Shown here one piece after another: positions 6,078-11,225 of a DNA stretch of 11,225 bases. The position numbers and the translations under genes are program-made. The notes under the pieces were generated by a model, which was not told where the DNA came from, searched no databases, and saw nothing but the letters and a program-made list of their open reading frames with translations. Source of the stretch: an uncultured Clostridia bacterium (GTDB lineage: Bacteria; Bacillota; Clostridia; Oscillospirales; CAG-272); the NCBI GenBank assembly GCA_946641795.1, contig CAMPBZ010000022.1, forward strand, positions 1 to 11,225. Reading direction: 5' to 3'. Every line of letters starts with the position of its first letter. Position 1 is the stretch's first letter.

Positions 6078-6941
6078 ATGGAAGCGCAGAAAAACGGCTT
6101 TGAAACAGAATATCCATTGCTTTCCAAGGTCAATTCTCCCGCCGACCTGAAAGCGCTCCCGGCAAAGGAGATCCAACCGCTTTGCAAGGAGATCCGCAGT
6201 TATCTGGTAGAGCAGATTTCGGAAAACGGAGGCCATCTTGCCTCCAACCTGGGCGTTGTGGAGCTGACGCTGGCCATTCACCGCGTTTTTAACTCGCCCA
6301 AAGACCATATCATTTTTGACGTCGGACACCAGTGCTATGTTCACAAACTGATTACCGGACGGCGGGAGGCCTTTTCCACCATCCGGCAAAGCGGCGGCAT
6401 TTCCGGCTTTCCCAAACGCGCGGAGAGCGAGCACGACGCCTTTGGAACCGGGCATAGCTCCACTTCGCTTTCGGCGGCGCTCGGATTTGCCGAGGCCGAT
6501 CAGCTCAACCATTCGGACGCTTATACCGTTTGCGTTCTCGGCGACGGGGCCTATACCGGCGGTATGATCCACGAGGCGCTCAACAACTGCAAAAGAGACC
6601 TTCGCCTGATCATTATTCTGAATGAGAACGAAATGTCCATTTCCAAAAATACGGGAAGATTTGCAAAAAGCCTTTCCAAACTGCGCGCCAGCCACGGCTA
6701 CATCAAAACCAAAAATTTTATCGGCCGGTTTTTCCGGTGGATCCCGTTTATCGGCAAATGGATCTTCAAACGAATGTTGCGCTTCAAGCGGAATATGAAG
6801 GACGCCGTTTACGGGAGCAACATTTTTGAGGATCTCGGCCTCTTCTATATGGGCCCGGCCGACGGAAACCGCGAGGAGATCGTAGAGCGGCTGCTCCGCG
6901 AGGCGAAGGATAGCCAGTCCAGCTGCATCAATCACCCGTAA
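6078..6941 (+). CDS. dxs: N-terminal part of Dxs (thiamine diphosphate-binding domain), stops at codon 288
   Basis: This 287-residue product covers most of domain I of Dxs, the enzyme that condenses pyruvate and glyceraldehyde 3-phosphate to 1-deoxy-D-xylulose 5-phosphate, first step of the MEP isoprenoid pathway and a branch to thiamine and pyridoxal. Visible motifs are HLASNLGVVE (53-62, including the catalytic His), DVGHQCY (81-87), GTGHSSTS (123-130), and the diphosphate-binding GDGAYTGGM (155-163) ending with N182 in LNENEMSIS. GPADG (259-263) has Asn after it where His is usual. The ATG is preceded by AGGAGA at 6067-6072 and a strong promoter at 6015-6043. Ending 30 or so residues short of the normal domain boundary, this fragment lacks the pyrimidine-binding domain and cannot be active alone. 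Confidence 0.88.
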   Translation: MEAQKNGFETEYPLLSKVNSPADLKALPAKEIQPLCKEIRSYLVEQISENGGHLASNLGVVELTLAIHRVFNSPKDHIIFDVGHQCYVHKLITGRREAFSTIRQSGGISGFPKRAESEHDAFGTGHSSTSLSAALGFAEADQLNHSDAYTVCVLGDGAYTGGMIHEALNNCKRDLRLIIILNENEMSISKNTGRFAKSLSKLRASHGYIKTKNFIGRFFRWIPFIGKWIFKRMLRFKRNMKDAVYGSNIFEDLGLFYMGPADGNREEIVERLLREAKDSQSSCINHP

Positions 6942-6962
6942 ACGCAAAAGGGCAAGGGCTAT

Positions 6963-7988
6963 TTGCCCGCCGAACAAACGCCGGACCGTTTCCACGGAAT
7001 GTCGCCGGCAACTGCGGAAAATCAGGAAGGGCCTACTTTTTCGGCCGCAATGGGCGCCCGCCTTTCCCAAATGGCGGATGCCGATATGAAGATTTGCGCC
7101 ATCACCGCGGCAATGGCCGACGGAACAGGGCTGGAAACCTTCCGGCAGGCGCACCCGAGAAGATTTTATGACGTTGGAATTGCCGAGGAACACGCGGTGA
7201 CCTTTGCGGCCGGCCTTGCCGCAAGCGGAATGAAACCCGCAGTCGCCCTTTATTCCACCTTTTTGCAACGCGCGTACGATAACTTGATCCACGATGTTTC
7301 GCTGCAAAACCTGCCGGTGGTCTGCTTTGTGGATCGCGCCGGGCTGAACCCCGGGGACGGGCCTACCCACGCGGGCGTTTTTGACGTTGCTTTCCTTTTG
7401 CAAATCCCACATTTCCGCGTCTATACGCCCATCACGCGCCAGGCGCTTTACGAATGTATGGACGAGGCCTTTTCCTGCGGCCAGCCTGTGGCGATCCGCT
7501 ACCCGAACGGAAGAGAAGACGCCGAAGTTGTCCAGCGGTTTTATGCCGATGAGACCCCGGCTCCGGATCACATCCGTGCGGACGACGAAGGGAATACGCC
7601 CGATGTTGTGATCGTAACGCACGGCCGCATTGTAAAAGAGGCGCTGCTTGCCAAGCAAACGCTGGAAGAACGCGGCCTGTCGGTCCGCATCCTGCTGATG
7701 GAGCAGATCGCTCCCTGTGCAGAGGCTGCCGAGCGGTTGGTGCGCCGCCTGCCCGAAAAGCCCTGCCATATCGTCTTTTTGGAAGAGGAAATCAAAGCGG
7801 GCGGGTTTGGGATGCAGCTTTCCGCCGCTTTGCGCGAGCGCTCGGATTTTTCCGGCCATTCGGTGCAAATCATCGCGCTGGAAAACGCCTTTGTAATGCC
7901 GGCCGCCGGAGAAACGATCTGGGATGCGGCGGGGCTCTCCGCGCCATTCCTGGTTGAAAAAATTCAAAGTCAGATTTCCAAAAAATAG
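6963..7988 (+). CDS. dxs: C-terminal part of Dxs (transketolase pyrimidine-binding and C-terminal domains)
   Basis: In the same frame as the upstream half, this open stretch carries the remaining two Dxs domains: the pyrimidine-binding domain (about 25-185 of this part) and the transketolase C-terminal domain (about 200-330). The catalytic glutamate is E75 in DVGIAEEHAVTFAAG. YSTFLQRAYD (97-106) carries the arginine that holds the phosphate, and THAGVFD (135-141) carries the conserved His. No motif is damaged, which argues against long-standing decay. If made as its own chain it would need TTG at 6963 (with AAGGG only 4 bases before it) or ATG at 6999 (no good RBS). Neither is convincing, so independent translation is doubtful. 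It ends at TAG 7986-7988, directly at the Shine-Dalgarno of the next small ORF. Confidence 0.8.
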   Translation: MPAEQTPDRFHGMSPATAENQEGPTFSAAMGARLSQMADADMKICAITAAMADGTGLETFRQAHPRRFYDVGIAEEHAVTFAAGLAASGMKPAVALYSTFLQRAYDNLIHDVSLQNLPVVCFVDRAGLNPGDGPTHAGVFDVAFLLQIPHFRVYTPITRQALYECMDEAFSCGQPVAIRYPNGREDAEVVQRFYADETPAPDHIRADDEGNTPDVVIVTHGRIVKEALLAKQTLEERGLSVRILLMEQIAPCAEAAERLVRRLPEKPCHIVFLEEEIKAGGFGMQLSAALRERSDFSGHSVQIIALENAFVMPAAGETIWDAAGLSAPFLVEKIQSQISKK

Positions 7989-7991
7989 AGG

Positions 7992-8035
7992 AAATAGGAT
8001 GTTTGATCGGCTTTTCGTGCCGGGCATCCTATTTT
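7992..8035 (+). terminator. Terminator-like hairpin between dxs and the ABC exporter (possible attenuator)
   Basis: AAATAGGATG (7992-8001) pairs perfectly with CATCCTATTT (8025-8034), with an inner CGGC (8008-8011)/GCCG (8019-8022) stem around a 7-base loop. Four T at 8032-8035 end the stem, three of them inside it, so as a terminator it is moderate. The 5' arm contains the ATG of a 22-codon ORF and part of its ribosome binding region, so a ribosome at that start would prevent the hairpin from forming. Confidence 0.6.
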
Positions 8036-8067
8036 CCATTGTACGTTTGATTACAGAAAAGAGGTGA
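7999..8067 (+). CDS. Possible 22-residue leader peptide upstream of ABC exporter genes
   Basis: A short ORF opens with ATG at 7999 behind AGAGGA (7987-7992, 6-base spacing) and encodes 22 residues beginning MFDRLFVPGILFSIV, then a basic tail, ending at TGA 8065-8067. It is hydrophobic in the middle. Its last codons and stop are the Shine-Dalgarno of the downstream ABC gene (GAGGTGA, 8061-8067), so the two are probably coupled. A terminator-like hairpin lies inside it. I know no homologue. The arrangement recalls bmrB, the leader ORF that controls bmrCD in B. subtilis by ribosome-mediated attenuation, but there is no evident sequence basis for homology. An ORF this short could be chance; the RBS, spacing and overlap make it worth recording. 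Confidence 0.4.
   Translation: MFDRLFVPGILFSIVRLITEKR
8061..8067 (+). promoter_or_regulatory. Ribosome binding site deciding the start of the first ABC gene
   Basis: The stretch AGAAAAGAGGTGAGGATC (8055-8072) closely matches the complement of the 16S rRNA 3' end, with GAGGTGA at 8061-8067 as core. The GTG at 8064 lies inside this core and cannot use it. The in-frame TTG at 8076, 8 bases downstream, is the natural start. Confidence 0.7.
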
Positions 8068-8075
8068 GGATCGGT

Positions 8076-9866
8076 TTGCTGTTTGGAAAACATATCAACC
8101 GATACTATCTGAAATATTTTCCGCTGATCTTTTTCGGCTGTCTTTCGCTTTTGATCGTCGATTATTTCTCGTTGATCGTTCCCGAACTTTACCGTGAGGT
8201 CATCAACGGGATGAACACCGGCTACGGAACGGTCAACGGGCAAAGCGTGCCGTTCGATATGCCGTTTTTGCTGAACCGCGTTTGTCTGCCTTTGCTCGTG
8301 GTTATTCTGGTGGTTATGACAGGGCGCTTTTGCTGGCGCATTTGCCTGTTTGGAACAGGGACCCGCGTAGAGCGCGACTTGCGGAGCAAAATGTTTGACC
8401 ATTGCAAGGACCTTTCCCACCAGTACTATCAGGTCAACAAGGTCGGCGATCTGATGTCGCTGTTCACCAACGACCTGGACACCATTACCGAATGCGTGGA
8501 TATGGGGATTTTAATGTCCTTTGACGCGGTTTTTCAGGGGACCATTTCCATTGTCAAAATGGCGCGTATGCACGGTTGGCTGACCCTGTTTTGTATGATC
8601 CCAATGGCAATTCTGCTTGCTATTTCCACCGTGATCGGCATCAGTATGGAGAAAAAGTGGGATAGGCGCCAGCAAACCTACTCGGATATTTCGGATTTTT
8701 CCCAAGAGAATTTCTCGGGGCTTTCGGTCATCAAAGCCTTTGTAAAAGAGGCAAAGGAACTGCTGGCCTTCCGCAAACTGAACAAAAAGAACGAAGAGGC
8801 AAACGTCGATTTCACCAAATCGGCGGCGCTTTTGGAAGCGCTCATCTTTCTGTTTGTGGAATCGGTTACCGGTATCATTCTCGGCTTTGGCGGCTATCTG
8901 GTTTATCAAGGCATCTTCAACGTTGGGCAACTGCTGGAATTCATTGGCTATTTCAGCGCGGTGGTCTGGCCGTTTATGGCAATTTCCGAGCTGATCGGAA
9001 TGCTCGCGCGCGGAAAAGCCTCGCTCAAACGGGTCAGCGCGCTTTTGGAAGCGCCGATCGACGTGAAAGACGCCGAAACCGTTTCCAACGATATTCAAAC
9101 GCTGAACGGGGAGATTGAGTTCCGCAACCTGACTTTCCGCTATCCCGGAGCGGATTACGACGCGCTGAAAAATATGTCGTTCCACATTCGCGCAGGGGAG
9201 AACATTGGTATTATCGGCCGGACAGGCTCCGGGAAAACGACCATTGCCGACCTGATCCTGCGTACCTTCAATTTGCCTGAGGGAACGCTGTTTTTGGACG
9301 GGATGGACGTCAACACCATTCCCATTAAAACGGTTCGGGAAAACGCGGCCTACGTTCCGCAGGACAATTTTTTGTTCAGTGATACCATTCAAAACAACAT
9401 TTCCTTCGCCTCGGATTCCGACGACGAGGAAAAAGTGCGCGCGGCGGCGGTTCTTGCCGATGTTGACGGAAATATTTCCGAGTTTTCCGAGCAATACCAC
9501 ACCATTCTCGGCGAGCGCGGCGTCACCGTTTCCGGTGGGCAGAAACAGCGCATTTCCATTGCGCGTGCGCTGATGAAAAATGCGCCGATCCTTATTTTGG
9601 ACGACTCGGTTTCGGCCGTTGACGTCAACACCGAAAAAACGATTTTGGAAAACCTGCACAAAACCCGGCGCGGGAAAACGACCATTCTGATCGCGCACCG
9701 GATCAGCACGGTGGAAAATATGGACCGCATCCTTTTGATCGATAACGGCGAAGTGGTTGCAATGGGCTCGCACGAGGAGCTGATGAAAACCTGCCCGACC
9801 TATCAAAAAATGGTGGTTGCGCAATCGATGGAAGAAGAACGCAAGGAGGGTACTGACAATGTATGA
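8076..9866 (+). CDS. ABC exporter half-transporter with degenerate Walker B (heterodimer subunit 1)
   Basis: A 596-residue ABC type-1 exporter subunit with fused membrane and ATPase domains, acting in the plasma membrane. Numbers are from the TTG at 8076; a GTG at 8064 would add four residues but overlaps the RBS. Six membrane helices fit in about 13-310, with the first at 16-36 and others around 72-90, 155-190 and 255-310. The ATPase domain (about 346-585) has Walker A GRTGSGKT (381-388), Q-loop Q429, signature VSGGQ (485-489), Walker B ILILDD (505-510) and switch His H541. The position after the Walker B Asp is D510 in place of the catalytic Glu. In TM287, LmrC and BmrC the same change marks the subunit that builds the degenerate ATP site of a heterodimer, whose partner usually follows. 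The next gene is that partner. Substrate is unknown; multidrug export is the common role. It may be co-transcribed with dxs or controlled by the hairpin upstream. Confidence 0.93.
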   Translation: MLFGKHINRYYLKYFPLIFFGCLSLLIVDYFSLIVPELYREVINGMNTGYGTVNGQSVPFDMPFLLNRVCLPLLVVILVVMTGRFCWRICLFGTGTRVERDLRSKMFDHCKDLSHQYYQVNKVGDLMSLFTNDLDTITECVDMGILMSFDAVFQGTISIVKMARMHGWLTLFCMIPMAILLAISTVIGISMEKKWDRRQQTYSDISDFSQENFSGLSVIKAFVKEAKELLAFRKLNKKNEEANVDFTKSAALLEALIFLFVESVTGIILGFGGYLVYQGIFNVGQLLEFIGYFSAVVWPFMAISELIGMLARGKASLKRVSALLEAPIDVKDAETVSNDIQTLNGEIEFRNLTFRYPGADYDALKNMSFHIRAGENIGIIGRTGSGKTTIADLILRTFNLPEGTLFLDGMDVNTIPIKTVRENAAYVPQDNFLFSDTIQNNISFASDSDDEEKVRAAAVLADVDGNISEFSEQYHTILGERGVTVSGGQKQRISIARALMKNAPILILDDSVSAVDVNTEKTILENLHKTRRGKTTILIAHRISTVENMDRILLIDNGEVVAMGSHEELMKTCPTYQKMVVAQSMEEERKEGTDNV

Positions 9867-11225
9867 GTGGTATCCGCTTCTTGTAATCGGGGCTTTTATC
9901 GGGCTCCTCACCGCCGTTTTTATCGTTGCCTATTTCACCATTCGGGAGGACAAAGCGGGCATCGGTTTTGAGCGCCATATGAGCGACCGGGAGATCATTC
10001 GCAAAATGCTCCACTACGCAAAGCCCCATTGGAAGACCTTTTTGGGCGTTTTGATCATTATGCTGCTCTCCACGGCGTACGATGTTCTTTCTCCGATCGT
10101 GATCGGCGATATTGAGGAAGTTTTGCGTGTGCAAGGGTTTACCTTGCCACAGCTTTACAGCCGCGTGGCCGTGTTTGCCGGCATTCTGGCCGTTTCGGTA
10201 ATTTGTTTGTACCTGGAAATGGTCATTTTGCAAAAAGTGGGACAAAAGATCCTTTCGCAGATCCGCGAGGATACCTTCAAACATATTGAAGGGCTTTCCC
10301 ACGCCCAGCTCAATTCCATCCCGGTCGGAAAACTGGTAACGCGCGTTGCCAACGATTCGGAGGCCATTTCGCGCCTGTTTTCCAATATTCTGGTCAACCT
10401 CATCAAAAACTTTTTTGTCATTCTCGGCGTAACGGTTGCAATGTTTATTGTCAACGTGGAGCTTGCCCTGATGGTGCTTTGCGTTTCGCCGTTCATTGCG
10501 CTGGTTTCCTTCGTTTTCCGCAAGTTTTCAAGAAGGGCGCATCGCCGGGTAAAGGACGGAACCACCGAGATCAACACCTATCTCTCCGAGCACCTTTCGG
10601 GAATGAAGATCATTCAAATCTTCAACCGCGAAAAGCAGAAGCAGAAGGAGTTTGAAGGGAAGAACCAAAAGCTTTGGAAAGCGCGGCGCGACGAAATTTT
10701 GGTGTTTGCCGTATTTCGTCCCATCGTTTATATGTTTTATATCGCCTCGGTGCTTTGCCTGCTCTATCTGGGCGCGCGCGGCTATATCAAAGGCGTCACC
10801 TTTTTCGGCAAAGAGATCAACGCGGGAACGGTGGTAACCTTCTATTTCTTCATCGGTACCTTCTTTAACCCCATCCAAAATCTGGCCGAGCAGTTCAACC
10901 GCCTGCAATCGGCGCTGGCTTCCGCCGAGAAGATCCAGGCAATTTTTGCAATGGAGCCCGAAATTGTTGACGAGCCGGATGCGATCGACCCCGAACACAT
11001 CCGCGGCGAGATCGAATTCCGCAACGTTTGGTTCTCCTATGTGCCAAACGAATGGGTTTTGCAGGATGTTTCCTTCCATATCAACGCGGGGGAAACGATC
11101 GCCTTTGTCGGTGCGACCGGGTCGGGCAAGACCACCATTCTTGCACTGCTTTGCCGCAACTACGATATTCAAAAGGGCGAAATCCTTTTGGATGGCGTCA
11201 ATATCCGCCGCTATAAAATCTCCTG
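9859..11225 (+). CDS. ABC exporter half-transporter, partner subunit (3' end outside the window)
   Basis: The first 455 residues of a second ABC type-1 exporter subunit; the frame is open to the window edge. The ATG overlaps the previous gene by 8 bases (ATGTATGA) and has AAGGAGG at 9843-9849, so the pair is translationally coupled. Residues 4-27 form an extra hydrophobic helix before the usual six-helix domain (about 58-345), which contains the intracellular-loop signatures around 140-175 and 240-275. The ATPase domain begins near 384 with Walker A GATGSGKT (418-425). Signature, Walker B and switch His lie beyond the window, so the prediction that this subunit keeps the catalytic Glu and has a degenerate signature cannot be tested here. 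It should form a heterodimer with the upstream subunit, comparable to TM288, LmrD or BmrD. No stop codon or frameshift is visible. Confidence 0.93.
   Translation, partial: MYEWYPLLVIGAFIGLLTAVFIVAYFTIREDKAGIGFERHMSDREIIRKMLHYAKPHWKTFLGVLIIMLLSTAYDVLSPIVIGDIEEVLRVQGFTLPQLYSRVAVFAGILAVSVICLYLEMVILQKVGQKILSQIREDTFKHIEGLSHAQLNSIPVGKLVTRVANDSEAISRLFSNILVNLIKNFFVILGVTVAMFIVNVELALMVLCVSPFIALVSFVFRKFSRRAHRRVKDGTTEINTYLSEHLSGMKIIQIFNREKQKQKEFEGKNQKLWKARRDEILVFAVFRPIVYMFYIASVLCLLYLGARGYIKGVTFFGKEINAGTVVTFYFFIGTFFNPIQNLAEQFNRLQSALASAEKIQAIFAMEPEIVDEPDAIDPEHIRGEIEFRNVWFSYVPNEWVLQDVSFHINAGETIAFVGATGSGKTTILALLCRNYDIQKGEILLDGVNIRRYKIS

Larger units (their letters stand above)
6078..7988 (+). pseudogene. dxs: dxs, 1-deoxy-D-xylulose-5-phosphate synthase, interrupted by an in-frame stop
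   Basis: From ATG 6078 to TAG 7988 there are 636 sense positions in one frame, the normal Dxs length, except for TAA at 6939-6941 (codon 288). Translation on both sides aligns to Dxs without a shift. The stop falls in the conserved stretch just before KGKGY and PAE, where homologues read roughly IHVxTxKGKGY and this one reads INHP-stop-TQKGKGY. The neighbouring codons are also off-consensus (Asn, Pro), so the lesion looks like a small local change and not one isolated substitution. The downstream catalytic residues, counted through the stop, fall at E370, R398 and H431, the same numbers as in E. coli Dxs. Possible readings are a recent nonsense mutation, an assembly error, stop read-through, or a two-chain enzyme. 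The two halves are described separately. Confidence 0.8.

Noticed and set aside
6963..7001. Independent translation start for the second half of dxs (two-subunit enzyme)
   Set aside because: Only a TTG with a poorly spaced AAGGG and an ATG without RBS are available, and the break lies within domain I, so I list the two-chain idea only as an alternative.
8064..8066. GTG as start of the first ABC protein
   Set aside because: It lies inside the best Shine-Dalgarno match and would leave no RBS at usable distance; TTG at 8076 has ideal spacing.
6057..8420. A 787-codon open frame on the minus strand antisense to dxs and the start of the ABC gene
   Set aside because: Length is striking, but the translation is low-complexity shadow sequence without known motifs and crosses two genes and a hairpin; dxs and ABC motifs lie on the plus strand.
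8511..9911. A 466-codon open frame antisense to the first ABC gene
   Set aside because: Shadow of a gene with all ABC motifs in the sense frame; no domain of its own.

Overview
The window reads as a chromosomal segment of a Bacillota (Firmicutes) bacterium, most likely a member of the Clostridia. The main reason is a complete ctsR-mcsA-mcsB-clpC protein-quality-control operon, a gene set typical of that phylum. A D-amino-acid transaminase, a TIGR03905-type TSCPD protein and a clostridial-looking Dxs fit the same picture. Genus cannot be read from the sequence. I see no insertion sequence, phage gene, CRISPR array, tRNA or rRNA.

Layout. A short plus-strand gene for a TSCPD-domain protein (36-296) converges, with a 3-base gap, on a minus-strand block. 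In transcription order that block is ctsR (5814-5362), mcsA (5256-4714), mcsB (4711-3689), clpC (3665-1206) and a class IV aminotransferase that looks like D-amino-acid transaminase, dat (1142-300). A large terminator-like hairpin fills the clpC-dat gap and contains the dat ribosome binding site. A divergent intergenic region (5815-6077) holds a sigma-A-type ctsR promoter whose -35 lies inside a double CtsR operator, and a near-consensus promoter facing the other way.

The plus-strand block begins with dxs (6078-7988), which has one in-frame TAA at codon 288 while the reading frame and catalytic residues stay intact on both sides. After dxs comes a short intergenic piece with a good ribosome binding site, a 22-codon ORF and a terminator-like hairpin whose 5' arm overlaps that ORF's start. 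The first ABC exporter half-transporter follows, then a second overlapping it by 8 bases and running off the window end. The first has Asp in place of the catalytic Glu of Walker B, as in heterodimeric exporters such as TM287/288, LmrCD and BmrCD.

How the genes work together. CtsR represses its own operon. McsB, activated by McsA, phosphorylates arginines, which inactivates CtsR and marks proteins for ClpC, the unfoldase that feeds ClpP (not encoded here). Dat makes or interconverts D-amino acids such as D-Glu and D-Ala for peptidoglycan, and may be expressed only by read-through from the stress operon. Dxs is the first step of the MEP isoprenoid pathway. The ABC pair is probably a multidrug-type exporter. 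The small ORF and hairpin before it resemble, in architecture only, the ribosome-mediated attenuation described for B. subtilis bmrB-bmrCD. That is the most interesting candidate in the window.
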